Positions 1 to 9,182 of a stretch of 42,314 bases of DNA are shown one piece after another; positions within the stretch are counted from its first letter, which is position 1; every line of letters begins with the position of its first letter. The DNA comes from Candidatus Halarchaeoplasma halalkaliphilum (lineage in GTDB: Archaea > Thermoplasmatota > Thermoplasmata > Halarchaeoplasmatales > Halarchaeoplasmataceae). Under the pieces are notes generated by a model. The model was given only the letters and a program-made list of their open reading frames with translations, did not search any database and was not told where the DNA came from. Where the stretch lies: positions 1 to 42,314 of the forward strand of contig SLLU01000038.1 of the NCBI GenBank assembly GCA_007133925.1, in the 5' to 3' direction. The translations under genes and the position numbers were made by a program.

Positions 1-40
1 CACGTACATGCATAAAACATTTTTCCCCTTTACACTAGTT

Positions 41-63
41 AAAGTGCCCGATCCGGGATTCGA
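41..63. repeat. Detached copy of the tRNA-Arg 3' end (att-like direct repeat)
   Basis: These 23 bases are identical to 128-150, which is the 3' portion of the tRNA-Arg gene: part of the T-loop, the 3' half of the T-stem, the acceptor strand, the discriminator and a few flanking bases. The rest of a tRNA is not present next to this copy. Such a 3'-fragment duplication is what tRNA-targeting integrases leave at attL/attR, but no integrase gene is visible in the 88 bases between copies or elsewhere in the window. It could instead be a small local duplication. The rest of 1-131 holds nothing else I can support. Confidence 0.6.
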
Positions 64-131
64 TTCATCGGAACAAGTTCCTATACTCTCATCCCGTTCC
101 GGTCACTTTTTCTCCCCGTCGGTCGTAAAAG

Positions 132-205
132 TGCCCGATCCGGGATTCGAACCCGGGTAAGAGGCTCCGCAGGCCTCCATGATATCCAGACTACACCAAT
201 CGGGC
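132..205 (-). tRNA. tRNA-Arg, anticodon GCG
   Basis: The reverse complement folds into a full cloverleaf. The 7-bp acceptor is GCCCGAT/ATCGGGC with discriminator A. The D-loop carries GG followed by A at position 20, a typical arginine identity base. The anticodon stem GAGGC/GCCTC encloses the loop CTGCGGA (anticodon GCG), and the T-stem CCGGG/CCCGG encloses TTCGAAT. There is no intron and no encoded CCA. A run of four T follows the 3' end and may terminate the transcript. The tRNA decodes CGC and CGU. Confidence 0.95.
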
Positions 206-237
206 GTTGGTAACGTGGGTTCCTAAGGCAAACTACT

Positions 238-248
238 AATTTAATTTA
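238..248 (-). promoter_or_regulatory. TATA-type AT-rich box for tRNA-Arg, possibly shared with ychF
   Basis: An AT-rich box (TAAATTAAAT-like on the minus strand) lies about 38 bases from the mature tRNA 5' end, which fits a short trimmed leader. The same box could serve the divergent plus-strand gene at 304. Between it and that gene lie a GGAGG at about 258-262 and a perfect inverted repeat CCCCCAT-AC-ATGGGGG at 279-294. Confidence 0.5.
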
Positions 249-303
249 TCGTATTGCGGAGGAAAATCATTATCTATCCCCCCATACATGGGGGTCCAAG
301 GTC

Positions 304-1494
304 ATGAACATGGAAGTAGGACTGGTAGGAAAACCGAATGTGGGAAAGAGCACCTTCTTCGCCGCGGCAACAAGGACCGAGGTGGAAATGGCGTCTTATC
401 CATTCACAACCATAGAAGCGAACATAGGGGTGGGATACATACGGGCACCGTGTCCCCACGACGAGCTGGGGGTAACCTGTGAACCGAACCACACCCCCTG
501 TGTGAACGGGATACGGATGATACCCGTAAAGATGATAGATGTGGCGGGGCTTGTACCGGATGCCCATGCGGGAAAGGGTCTGGGCAACAAGTTCCTGGAC
601 GATCTCAGACAGGCTTCGGTCCTCATCCACATAGTGGATTCCAGCGGGTCTACCAACCCAGAGGGAGAACCCTGCCCGGTGGGTCAACACGATCCGGTAT
701 CCGACGTGGCATTCCTGGAAAGGGAGATAGACCTGTGGATAAAAGGTATCCTGGAAAACAACTGGAAGAAGGTATCGAGAAAACTGGAACTTGTTGGAGG
801 TAAACTGGACCGGGTGATCTTCGAACAGGTCTCGGGATTGGGGGTCAGCGAGGCAAAGGTATCAGCGGCCATACGGGACTCAAAGGCGCCGCAAAATCCA
901 AAGGACTGGGACGAAGAAACCCTTTACGAACTCGCCAGGAATTTGAGGTTGAAGAACAAGCCCATCATAATAGCGGCCAATAAGGCAGACCAAGCCTCCG
1001 AGGAAAATCTCACCGCCCTGGGGTCCCTGGATACTCCGGCGGTTACCACGTCGGCGGAATATGAACTGGCCATCAGAAAGGCATCGGAGAAGGGATTGGT
1101 CGATTATTCACCTGGGGAGGATAAATTCAATATCAAAAAGGATGACATAACCCCACCCCAGATGAACGCATTGCAGAAGATACGAGGGTTCATGGAAATA
1201 AACGGCGGGCTGGGGGTACAGCAGGTTCTGGAGAAGGCGGTTTACGATCTGCTGGATATGATCGTTGTTTATCCCGTGGAAAATGAACACAACTACACGG
1301 ACAAGGAAGGCCGGGTACTACCAGACGCATATCTGATGCCTAGGGGGAGCACTTCACTTGACCTTGCCTACGCGGTGCACACGGACATAGGCGAGGGTTT
1401 CATCCGCGCTGTGGATGCACGGAGTCAGAGGGTAATAGGCCGGGATCACGTCCTGAAGGACGGTGACATAATCAAGATAGTATCATCGAGGTGA
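304..1494 (+). CDS. ychF: YchF-type GTP-binding/redox-regulated ATPase with TGS domain
   Basis: This is a P-loop NTPase of the Obg/YchF family; family members associate with ribosomes and many prefer ATP. The G1 loop GKPNVGKST is at residues 9-17, the G3 motif DVAG at 79-82, and the G4 motif NKAD at 226-229. Bacterial YchF often has NxxE at G4; the archaeal form keeps NKxD. A helical insertion sits between G3 and G4, and the last 75 or so residues form a TGS domain ending in a typical DGDIIKI segment. The 396-residue length is normal for the archaeal family. I take ATG 304; ATG 310 is an alternative. The stop overlaps the start of the DNA polymerase gene, so the two are probably co-transcribed. 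Confidence 0.93.
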   Translation: MNMEVGLVGKPNVGKSTFFAAATRTEVEMASYPFTTIEANIGVGYIRAPCPHDELGVTCEPNHTPCVNGIRMIPVKMIDVAGLVPDAHAGKGLGNKFLDDLRQASVLIHIVDSSGSTNPEGEPCPVGQHDPVSDVAFLEREIDLWIKGILENNWKKVSRKLELVGGKLDRVIFEQVSGLGVSEAKVSAAIRDSKAPQNPKDWDEETLYELARNLRLKNKPIIIAANKADQASEENLTALGSLDTPAVTTSAEYELAIRKASEKGLVDYSPGEDKFNIKKDDITPPQMNALQKIRGFMEINGGLGVQQVLEKAVYDLLDMIVVYPVENEHNYTDKEGRVLPDAYLMPRGSTSLDLAYAVHTDIGEGFIRAVDARSQRVIGRDHVLKDGDIIKIVSSR

Positions 1495-3875
1495 CCATGA
1501 AAGAGCGGTTCAGGATATTGGCAGGAAGTTACTCTGGCGTTGAGAACGGGGTGGTAATAGAACTGTTCTGCCGTAGCGAACAAGGCTATTCTGCCACCCT
1601 TCTATACGAGGATTTCAAGCCTTATTTCCATCTGGTTGAACCGCCACGGGATGTAGTGCATGAATTCAAAGAACAGGATGAGATAACTGATATAATAGAT
1701 GTGGAACTGTGGGTCGATGGACGTAACCGACGGTGTAAAAAGGTGGTCTGTACTTACCCCTGGAGGGTACCGGACTATAGAAAACAGGTGGGTAACCGAT
1801 GTAAAATACTCGCGGCGGACATACCCTTCGTTCAACGTTTCTTGTACGATCTGAACCTTCCTTCCACGGTGACCATTGAAGGAATGGAGGTAGAAGTGGG
1901 AAAATATCTCACCGAGAAAGTTTACAAAGTCAGCAAGTTCAACGATGCAGAACATTTCAAGCCTGAACTATCCTATCTCAGTTTCGATCTGGAAAACAGT
2001 TTGGACGATGATACCATCTACACCATATGTGCGGTTGTGGATAATGGAAAGGAGCGAAAGAGATGCTGCTTTGACGGTGACGAAGAAACCATCATCAAGG
2101 ATTTCCTGAGTTTCGTTTCTGAGGAAGATCCAGACGTGATCACAGGATACAATATAAACGGCTATGATATCCCCATGATCGTTAAGAGGGGAGAACATCT
2201 TGGTATGAACTCTCTCCCTCTAGGCAGGGATGGCTCCGAACTGAAAACCGTGGGCAACCGTATGTGGAGGGCTGCAGGTCGTATAATCGCCGATACGTGG
2301 TGGGCGGTCAGAAGCGAGCTCAATCTAAAACGGGAGACACTGAACGATGCGGCCCTAGAGGTCCTGAACGAAGAAAAGATGGATGTTGACCCACTTGAGA
2401 TGGACAGGGAGTGGGCGGAGAACCCTGAAAAGGTGAAGAAATATTGTCTCAAGGATGCGGAACTGGCCTTGGACATCCTCCTGGAACTGGGTGTTATGGA
2501 TAAGGCCATGGACATGGCAACGGTTTCCCGCCTCCCTGTTGACGAGGGGTTGAACGGACGAACATCCACCCTGGTCGACTCCATCCTCATAAGGGAAGCG
2601 GACAGGAAAAAGTTGGGGGTTCCCTTAACTCGCCGAGGGGGAAAGCGAGGGAATATCAAGGGAGGATATGTGCATTCCATCGAACCGGGACTGTACTACT
2701 GGGTAAGCGTACTTGACTTCAAAAGCATGTATCCCAGCATCATAATGGAAAACAACATCTGCTTCACTACACTTTCAGAAAACGGCGAAATAGCCAGCCC
2801 CACCGGAGATCGTTTCATGAGCAGGTCGCAGAAGGAGGGGCTCTTGCCAACCATACTTTCAAATCTCATGGAAGAAAGGGACGATGTGAAGAAAAAGATG
2901 CGCACGTCCAGGGGCAAGGATAAGGAGTATTACAACGGACTGCAAAATGCCATCAAGATACTGATGAACTCCTTTTACGGTGTATTCGCCTCCTCATTTT
3001 ATCGTTTTACCGATCCCAGGATAGGGGAGAGCATCACAGCATTCGCCAGGGAGAACATCAAGAAGGTGATAGATGATCTGGAATCCGAGAAACTAAAGGT
3101 TATCTATTCGGACACCGACAGCGTGTTCTTCCAGTCTCCGGAAGAGGATCTGGATAAAACAGTAAAGCTCAGCAGAAGGATCGCGGAGGAGCAAAGCAGG
3201 GGAGACATCGTGTTGGAATTTGAGAAGGTACTGAACCCTCTTTTTAGCCACGGTATGAAAAAAAGGTATGTTGCCAGGGTGGTATGGCCGGAGGAGGATA
3301 TGCTGGTTCGGGGATACGAACTCAGGAGAAGTGATTCTTTTGATGCCCAGAACGAATCTCTTGAGGAGGTGTTCAATCACATTCTTGACGGTGATCTGAA
3401 GGGTGCCATGGAAACCGCTCGAAATCGGGTGGATATGGTACGTAGCGGGAATTTGAAGAAAGAAAAATTGGTCATATCCCGTTCATGCAAGGACTTCGAT
3501 TCCTACGTTAATCCAAACAGCATGCCCAACGTTCAGGCTGCCAGGAAGATGAAGGAACGTGGCTACAGGTTCATCCCGGGGATGAAGGTGTCCTGGATCG
3601 TGACCGATGCCAGCAGGACACCCCAAGAAGTGGAGCCCTGGATAGCGGATACCGAAGACACTATCAAACCGGACTACCAGTACTACGCCCAGCGGGTTGC
3701 TATGACCCTTTCCAGGGTAACTGAGGTATTCGGATGGGACGAGAAAGGCCTTCTCATGGGGAACCGACAGTCGAACCTGTTTTCATCTCAGTTCAACGAC
3801 AAAGGGGATGAGGAGAAAAAAAATAAACCGGAGTCTACAAATAAAAAGAAACTCACCCTGCACGACTTTATGTGA
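1491..3875 (+). CDS. polB: Family B replicative DNA polymerase with 3'-5' exonuclease
   Basis: This 794-residue enzyme has the motifs of archaeal family B polymerases in order. The exonuclease has Exo I DLE at 166-168, Exo II around N221-D226 (NINGYD) and Exo III YCLKD at 318-322. The polymerase has motif A DFKSMYPSI at 409-417, motif B with K489 and NSFYG at 493-497, and motif C YSDTDS at 539-544, whose two aspartates bind metal. All expected catalytic acids are visible. The C-terminus ends in LTLHDFM after a lysine-rich linker, which resembles a PCNA-interacting peptide. The start is GTG 1491, overlapping the ychF stop; ATG 1497 is equally possible. Length is normal for the family and no intein is present. 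Confidence 0.96.
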   Translation: MTMKERFRILAGSYSGVENGVVIELFCRSEQGYSATLLYEDFKPYFHLVEPPRDVVHEFKEQDEITDIIDVELWVDGRNRRCKKVVCTYPWRVPDYRKQVGNRCKILAADIPFVQRFLYDLNLPSTVTIEGMEVEVGKYLTEKVYKVSKFNDAEHFKPELSYLSFDLENSLDDDTIYTICAVVDNGKERKRCCFDGDEETIIKDFLSFVSEEDPDVITGYNINGYDIPMIVKRGEHLGMNSLPLGRDGSELKTVGNRMWRAAGRIIADTWWAVRSELNLKRETLNDAALEVLNEEKMDVDPLEMDREWAENPEKVKKYCLKDAELALDILLELGVMDKAMDMATVSRLPVDEGLNGRTSTLVDSILIREADRKKLGVPLTRRGGKRGNIKGGYVHSIEPGLYYWVSVLDFKSMYPSIIMENNICFTTLSENGEIASPTGDRFMSRSQKEGLLPTILSNLMEERDDVKKKMRTSRGKDKEYYNGLQNAIKILMNSFYGVFASSFYRFTDPRIGESITAFARENIKKVIDDLESEKLKVIYSDTDSVFFQSPEEDLDKTVKLSRRIAEEQSRGDIVLEFEKVLNPLFSHGMKKRYVARVVWPEEDMLVRGYELRRSDSFDAQNESLEEVFNHILDGDLKGAMETARNRVDMVRSGNLKKEKLVISRSCKDFDSYVNPNSMPNVQAARKMKERGYRFIPGMKVSWIVTDASRTPQEVEPWIADTEDTIKPDYQYYAQRVAMTLSRVTEVFGWDEKGLLMGNRQSNLFSSQFNDKGDEEKKNKPESTNKKKLTLHDFM

Positions 3876-3877
3876 TA

Positions 3878-4642
3878 TCACCTTTCGGCGGTAACGATCC
3901 ATGCATCGGACCCATGTTCACCTTGACCTTCGAAATGATGATTACGGATGTTCTCGAACCCGGATTTCGCAAGAAGGGTGTTGATCTGATCTTCTGTGTA
4001 TAGTTTGAGTTGTATGTCGTACTCACTCTCGGTGATGACTCCCTCTTCGTTGACATGCAGTTTCTCGACTATCTCCAGTATCTGGGTGTCGGAATGATAA
4101 CTGCTCCTGTTCATCTTCCATACCTTCAATCCTCTTGGGGTTTCACGGATGGGGATGAACCTCTTCTCGGGTCGTTTGAAGTCTTTTTCCGGTGGCTTGA
4201 ACAGTTCCAGGGCCATGCCACCCCCGGGCCGGAGATGGGCATAGATCTTTCCCAATGCATGTTCGATATCCTCCGGCTCCATAAAGTGATGGAAATCACC
4301 AGTGGAAACGAATATGAAATCGAAGGTCCTACCCAGCTTGAAGTATCTGGCATCCTCCACCACCAGATCGGTAGGGTCCAGGTCGTTCTCCTCGAATTTC
4401 TCCCTTGCACGGTATATCATGGACCGTGTAAGGTCTACCCCTGTGACTTTGAAGCCTTTCTTTGCAAGGCCCGTCAGTATCTCACCGGTGCCGCACATAA
4501 GATGAAGAACTTTATCGCCGTAACCGGATGCAAGTTCTGCCCAGCGGTCGATCTCTTCTTCTCGCTCCGGAAAAAAGTAATCTATGGTATCAGCTCGAAG
4601 GGCATACATCTCGGTTATATCCGCGGGCCTTACACTCTTCAT
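3878..4642 (-). CDS. Class I SAM-dependent methyltransferase
   Basis: This is a 254-residue Rossmann-fold methyltransferase. The SAM-binding motif I HLMCGTGE is at residues 47-54, followed by an acidic residue in GVDLT (about 69-71), a VEDAR segment and an RPGGG post-I motif. The substrate is unknown; the closest general type is the small-molecule methyltransferase fold. A longer frame reaches 4723 and would overlap radB, but I choose ATG 4642. A TATA box at 4663-4670 lies 25 bases upstream of it, so the mRNA is probably leaderless. Its stop codon lies two bases from the end of the convergent polB. Confidence 0.8.
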   Translation of the reverse strand: MKSVRPADITEMYALRADTIDYFFPEREEEIDRWAELASGYGDKVLHLMCGTGEILTGLAKKGFKVTGVDLTRSMIYRAREKFEENDLDPTDLVVEDARYFKLGRTFDFIFVSTGDFHHFMEPEDIEHALGKIYAHLRPGGGMALELFKPPEKDFKRPEKRFIPIRETPRGLKVWKMNRSSYHSDTQILEIVEKLHVNEEGVITESEYDIQLKLYTEDQINTLLAKSGFENIRNHHFEGQGEHGSDAWIVTAER

Positions 4643-4662
4643 GGTTTGGAAACAGTACCAGA

Positions 4663-4670
4663 TTATATAA
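4663..4670 (-). promoter_or_regulatory. TATA box of the methyltransferase gene
   Basis: TTATATAA on the minus strand is centred about 25 bases upstream of ATG 4642. This is the spacing expected if transcription starts at the start codon. It decides the start of the methyltransferase against the longer frame. Confidence 0.6.
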
Positions 4671-4683
4671 CTCTTTTGAAGGG

Positions 4684-5364
4684 TCATTCCAGAGAGACCA
4701 GACCCTCGTCGGTTATACGGCACTCTATGCTCATCATCTCGGGCAGGGACCTGTGCTTGATGACCGAAAGTCGGCGTGTATGCCTTCTCCGGCCCTTCTC
4801 GATCTTGATTATGGTCTTGGAGTTGTGATAGAGCATGTGTCCGCCAAGGGGCTGCTCAGTACCGTTGCTCTGGTCCTGGTAAACCTGGGTGGTGATGACC
4901 ACGGGAACGTCCCTTTTCCTGGCGATCTTTAGCAAACGTACCATCTGCCGTCCCAGTATTGAACTGGCCTGACCCTGAGCTTCGCAGCCGATGAGGGTCC
5001 TGTAGAAGATGGTTATGCTGTCCACCACTATGAGACCTATGGAGATGCTGCTGTTGAAAGCCAGACGTTCGATCTCCTCCAAACGTTTGGTCTGCTCCTC
5101 AAAGGAATGTGCCCGGAAAAAAAGGGTGTTCTGCAGTACGTCGTCGGAACGATCCTTCGACATCTGCTTCAACCTCTCGGTAGAGATCCCCTCGGTGTCC
5201 AGATATATCACCTTTTTACCTTGGAGTGCGACATTTCTGGTGAGCTGGAGGCACAGGTTCGTTTTTCCCGTTCCTCCACCCCCGTATAGCTCCGTGATGG
5301 AACCTGATTCTATGCCCCCTTTGAGCATATCGTCAAGGGGGATGCACCCCGAAGGTAATTTCAT
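4684..5364 (-). CDS. radB: RadB recombinase paralogue
   Basis: At 226 residues this is a short RecA/RadA core without the N-terminal HhH domain of RadA, which is the hallmark of euryarchaeal RadB. Walker A GGGGTGKT is at residues 28-35 and a Walker B LIVVDS follows near residue 112. A QVYQDQ loop and the GG before the final strands match the RecA core. RadB modulates RadA-driven recombination and binds DNA and ATP. A TATA-like box at about 5387-5397 on the minus strand, overlapping the stop of the upstream gene, lies about 28 bases from ATG 5364. RadB therefore probably has its own promoter. Confidence 0.92.
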   Translation of the reverse strand: MKLPSGCIPLDDMLKGGIESGSITELYGGGGTGKTNLCLQLTRNVALQGKKVIYLDTEGISTERLKQMSKDRSDDVLQNTLFFRAHSFEEQTKRLEEIERLAFNSSISIGLIVVDSITIFYRTLIGCEAQGQASSILGRQMVRLLKIARKRDVPVVITTQVYQDQSNGTEQPLGGHMLYHNSKTIIKIEKGRRRHTRRLSVIKHRSLPEMMSIECRITDEGLVSLE

Positions 5365-5393
5365 GGAGTAACCGAATAAGGTGGTTGATTTAA

Positions 5394-7253
5394 TTATTTG
5401 CGGTTCCCGGGTCTCTTTCGATAGTACCCGTCGTAGAACGAGGGGGGATCGTATCTACCCCAGCGCCTGTACCAGTGTATGAACCATGCTATGAGGATAG
5501 AACTTACTATGAGTGTGGGAAGAACAAAACAGTACACCACGGAATAGCTGGTTGTGGGCATGGCACTTACGTCCTGGGTACTAGCCCCTTCGCCAGCCGG
5601 GTTCACCGCGCTCACACTGTAGTAATAGGTTACCCGATTCGTAACGTTTTTGTCTTCGTATTCGGGTGTATGAGAAGAAACGATAGCTACGAGTACGCTC
5701 TCGTTCCCCTTTTCTCTACGATAAACGAAATATTCGTCCAAGTCCACACCTCCCAAATACTCCGGGGGTTCCCAGACCAGACGAACCATTGAATCACCGG
5801 GGTGGGATTCCAATCCCCTTGGTTCCCCGGGCACAACAGCTGCCGTGGCATTGACAATCTCGGACATCAAACCTTCCCCGCCGTAATTTATGGCGCTGAC
5901 CATGTAGTTGTAAGTCTCACCTATGGTAACTTCATCGTCAATATAGGACGACCTATCGGGGATCCAGGTATGCCTGGTGATGTTATCCTGAGGAGTCCAA
6001 CGATAGATCCAATAACCCTGTATCTCACCTCCGCCTACGTCAAGGGGATGCTCCCAGTTCAACAACAACCGACCGTCATCGACACTAATGGTGAGATCAC
6101 GGGGGGCCGAAGGCACGCCGATGAAAGCAAATAACATACCCCTTGTGGATGCCATGAATACAGTGCCGTGACAGCCTATGGCCGGAGAGGACACTACCGT
6201 GCCACCCATATCCGTTCTCCATTTTTCCGTACCATCGCTGTTGACTGCATAGGCAAAACCATCGTGGGAACCAAAATATACGGTACCATCTGCCCCCAAT
6301 GCCGGTGAAGCTTCAACGGGCCCACCGGTTGAAAACTTCCATATCAGTTCACCCCGCTCATCCACGGCATATAGATGTCCGTCATCGGAACCGAAGTAAA
6401 CCACTTCATCCTTACCAACAGAAGGGGATGACCTGATAGGACCATCTGTGGTGAAGTGCCAAAGGTAACCGCCCCGGAGATTCAAGGCATAGATCTTGTG
6501 GTCGGAGGAACCGAAATATATGGTACCGTTGGGGCTCACCGCGGGGGACGAATGGATCTCTCCACCGGTTTCGAATCTCCACCGTAGGGATCCTCCAGAC
6601 CCACTCAGGGCTAAAAGATCACCCCCGGAGGTGCCGATGTAAACTGTCCCGTCTACCCCTATTGCAGGTGAGGAGGTTATAGGGCTGTTGGTAGGATGAC
6701 TCCACCTTTCTGTACCGTCCGGATTGACTGCATACACATGGCCATCCCGGGATCCCACGTAAACAACACCGTCGGCGGATATGCCGGGAGATGACGTTAC
6801 GGCACCCCGGGTCTCGAATTCCCATAATTTTCGACCTCCGGAATCCAGGGCATACAGATTACGATCATTAGATCCAAAGTAAACATTACCATGGGGATCC
6901 AACGCAGGGCTTGATACCACTGTACCCCCGGTTTCGAAACTCCATCGGTTAACGAAATTTGTGTCGTAATCGAAGGCGTGAAGGTAACCGTCATCCGAGC
7001 CTATGAAAACCCTGGAATCGGCAGATACCGCCGGAGAAGACAAGAAAGGATGTGTGTGCCCCCAGCTGCGGTGATTCCTACCGTCCACTTGCCCTGTAAA
7101 GCGTGTACTCAAACCAGTATTCCCCGGGTTTCCGCCGAAACCCGGCCAAGGATGGTCCGGTACATCGGGTTCTTCGGAGGTCACCATGTGTGTGGAAAAC
7201 ACGGACATGGACACCAGCAAGCCCGCCACTAACAAGATTCGGAGTGCATTCAC
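5394..7253 (-). CDS. Secreted membrane-anchored PQQ-repeat beta-propeller with two FN3 domains
   Basis: The 619-residue protein begins with a signal peptide (about 1-26). Eight PQQ-like repeats follow (about 65-375), each with a core like SSPAIGxDGTVYFGSxDGxLYA followed by a Trp about ten residues on. They should close as an eight-bladed propeller. Two fibronectin type III domains follow (about 378-475 and 476-565), with the VPSAPRDL and VPGEPRGL starts and the Y-x-Y-x-V-S-A-x-N signature. A C-terminal membrane helix at about 570-592 and a basic tail anchor it facing outward. The PQQ fold here is structural; no cofactor or enzyme residues are evident. The likely role is adhesion or binding at the cell surface. 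The start is GTG 7253; no in-frame ATG is nearby. Confidence 0.85.
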   Translation of the reverse strand: MNALRILLVAGLLVSMSVFSTHMVTSEEPDVPDHPWPGFGGNPGNTGLSTRFTGQVDGRNHRSWGHTHPFLSSPAVSADSRVFIGSDDGYLHAFDYDTNFVNRWSFETGGTVVSSPALDPHGNVYFGSNDRNLYALDSGGRKLWEFETRGAVTSSPGISADGVVYVGSRDGHVYAVNPDGTERWSHPTNSPITSSPAIGVDGTVYIGTSGGDLLALSGSGGSLRWRFETGGEIHSSPAVSPNGTIYFGSSDHKIYALNLRGGYLWHFTTDGPIRSSPSVGKDEVVYFGSDDGHLYAVDERGELIWKFSTGGPVEASPALGADGTVYFGSHDGFAYAVNSDGTEKWRTDMGGTVVSSPAIGCHGTVFMASTRGMLFAFIGVPSAPRDLTISVDDGRLLLNWEHPLDVGGGEIQGYWIYRWTPQDNITRHTWIPDRSSYIDDEVTIGETYNYMVSAINYGGEGLMSEIVNATAAVVPGEPRGLESHPGDSMVRLVWEPPEYLGGVDLDEYFVYRREKGNESVLVAIVSSHTPEYEDKNVTNRVTYYYSVSAVNPAGEGASTQDVSAMPTTSYSVVYCFVLPTLIVSSILIAWFIHWYRRWGRYDPPSFYDGYYRKRPGNRK

Positions 7254-7403
7254 CCAATCACCGACCTTTGATCGTTCCAGAAAGATCTTTCTATCATTCG
7301 AGTATTAATCACTGAACAAAGATATAACGTTTTGGGATGAGAACATATCTCAAGGTAGGGAAATCTTTTTACAGATTTGTGTTTTCCAGTGATATGATCA
7401 AAC

Positions 7404-8594
7404 ATGAAATGCAACGGTAGTGGAAAGGGGTTGCCCGAACTAGTGGGACCCGCCGCCTTTGGGATAAAGATGGGGGTCATCCTCCCCGGGATCCCCGTGG
7501 ATGAGATGATAATCGAAAGGATGAGTGAACTCAACGGAGAGGGGCTAGTGGATAATGGGGACATACTGTGCATAACCGAATCCGTTGTTGCCCGATCCCA
7601 GAATAATTTCATAACCCTGGACATGGTGGCCCAGGAGGTAGGGGAGAAGCTGGGGCTACAAAAGGATGGTTCCTTGGGAGTGGTATTCCCCATACTGAGC
7701 AGGAACCGCTTTTCTCCCATCCTAAGAGGCCTTTCCAGAGCGGTCAACAGTGGAAAAGTAACGGTTCAACTATCATTTCCCACAGACGAGGTGGGGAATC
7801 CGATACTGGATGATGAGATACTAAAGGAACTAGGGAAAGGTAGGGTGGATACCATCACCATGGCCGACCTTCAAGGATTCGATTACAAGCATCCCCTGAC
7901 CGGTGTTAACTACATAGAGTTTTACCAGGAGTTGATCACCGGCGAAGGGGCGGAGGCTGAGATCATCCTCTCCAACGATCCCCTTGAGATATTGAAGTAC
8001 GAACCAGAGGGTGTGATAGCTGCGGACATACACACTTGTGAGTCCACACTGAGTTCACTGAGGGAGAAATTCTCCAACTGCATTTCATTAAAAGACCTTT
8101 GCTGCAAGGGAGAAAAATGTTCCGAATGGGGTCTCTTAGGTAGCAACCTATCCAGTGGGGACAAGTTGAAACTCCTTCCCAGGGATGGAGACTCTTTCGT
8201 TGAACGCCTCCGGAAGGATATAGAGAATGCCACGGGGAAAAATATACACGTGATGATCTACGGAGACGGGGCATACAAAGATCCGGAATCCGGCATATAC
8301 GAACTCGCGGACCCCAAGACTACTTTCGGAGCCACCAAGGAACTCACCGACCGATACCGAGACGGTATCAAATACAAGTTCGTCGCGGACTCCCTTAGCG
8401 AAGAGGGAAAAAGTGCGGAAGATATAGAACGGGCCATGGAACGGGTAAAAAAGAAAGGTGGGGAAAGAAACTGCATGGAAACCGAAGGTACCACTCCCAG
8501 GCAACTTACTGACATACTGGCCAGCCTCGCTGACCTTGTCAGCGGTTCCTCTGATGCAGGAACACCTGTAGTGCTGGTCAAGAACTTCTTCTGA
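7404..8594 (+). CDS. CofE-like F420-0:L-glutamate ligase domain protein, long form
   Basis: The N-terminal half resembles the F420_ligase (CofE) family: a hydrophobic GVILPGIPVDE start, then a GDILCITESVVAR segment matching the family's conserved D-x-x-x-x-x-x-K/E-S-x-x-A region. CofE adds glutamates to coenzyme F420-0 using GTP. At 396 residues this protein is far longer than CofE (about 250). It has an inserted cysteine pair region (CCKGEKC near residue 234) and a TTFGATKEL segment about residue 313. It may act on another substrate, so I give no gene symbol. The promoter is probably the T-rich TATA (CTTTTTACA) at 7365-7374. The divergent gap also holds the inverted repeat TGAGA-N5-TCTCA at 7338-7352. 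Confidence 0.6.
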   Translation: MKCNGSGKGLPELVGPAAFGIKMGVILPGIPVDEMIIERMSELNGEGLVDNGDILCITESVVARSQNNFITLDMVAQEVGEKLGLQKDGSLGVVFPILSRNRFSPILRGLSRAVNSGKVTVQLSFPTDEVGNPILDDEILKELGKGRVDTITMADLQGFDYKHPLTGVNYIEFYQELITGEGAEAEIILSNDPLEILKYEPEGVIAADIHTCESTLSSLREKFSNCISLKDLCCKGEKCSEWGLLGSNLSSGDKLKLLPRDGDSFVERLRKDIENATGKNIHVMIYGDGAYKDPESGIYELADPKTTFGATKELTDRYRDGIKYKFVADSLSEEGKSAEDIERAMERVKKKGGERNCMETEGTTPRQLTDILASLADLVSGSSDAGTPVVLVKNFF

Positions 8595-8614
8595 AGCAAC
8601 GTACCCGGATAAAC

Positions 8615-8624
8615 AAAAAAAAAA
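8615..8624 (-). terminator. Oligo-T terminator after the winged-helix gene
   Basis: Ten consecutive A on the plus strand read as T10 in the minus-strand transcript, about 14 bases after the stop of the gene ending at 8638. Archaeal RNA polymerase commonly terminates at such tracts without a hairpin. Confidence 0.55.
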
Positions 8625-8637
8625 GAACGAAAGGGGT

Positions 8638-9012
8638 TTAGTAGATCGCTTTTACCAGTTCGTCGATCTTCTTCAAGTTGCTCTCCATCTCCGATATACG
8701 GGCTTTCTCTTCCTTCTGTATCTCCAGGAATATCTCGTCTATGGGTTTGTCCAACTTGTAACCGTGAACCGGACGGCCCTTGCCTTCCTTCTTTATGTCT
8801 CTCTTATCCATCCAATCCTTCATCCTCATAGCCTGGGTGGCTATGGATACCTCGGGTTGTTTCAGACCGGTTGCGCTCTCTATCTCTCTTCGGGTAGCTT
8901 CATCTCGCCCCGCAACGTATACCAGTGTCAGGGCTATATTCCTTTCCACACCCGCTTTTCTGAGTCTTTCGACCAAATCCTTTTGCTTTTTAGTCAAGGT
9001 TTTTTCTGCCAT
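8638..9012 (-). CDS. Small winged-helix transcriptional regulator
   Basis: The 124-residue protein has an HTH: helices around residues 8-33, then TRREIESATGLKQPEVSIA as helix 2-turn-recognition helix (about 56-75). A wing follows with GKGRPVHGYKL, then a C-terminal helical segment likely to dimerise. It belongs broadly to the archaeal wHTH regulators of the ArsR/MarR type. Ligand and targets are unknown. A good Shine-Dalgarno AAAGGTG lies seven bases before ATG 9012. A TATA-like box at 9051-9064 sits further upstream, so unlike many neighbours this message carries a leader. Confidence 0.8.
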   Translation of the reverse strand: MAEKTLTKKQKDLVERLRKAGVERNIALTLVYVAGRDEATRREIESATGLKQPEVSIATQAMRMKDWMDKRDIKKEGKGRPVHGYKLDKPIDEIFLEIQKEEKARISEMESNLKKIDELVKAIY

Positions 9013-9182
9013 TTTTTACACCTTTTTCGTGAACGTTATGTCTTTTATTGTACATATGATATCGTTACTACTTTTTATATTTATGGGTTCATTTATGGAA
9101 TGCCCTATCATGAACAAAACAGCTATTTTTACATGAATATATATACCTTTGCACCAACATGCTAAGTGCCCCTAGGTCAAAA

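Noticed and set aside
288..482. Short plus-strand frame starting in the ychF leader
   Set aside because: It overlaps ychF in another frame, with no ribosome site or motif of its own.
4010..4828. Plus-strand frame of 272 codons over the methyltransferase and radB
   Set aside because: It runs antisense to two well-supported genes and their promoter, and the translation shows no family motif.
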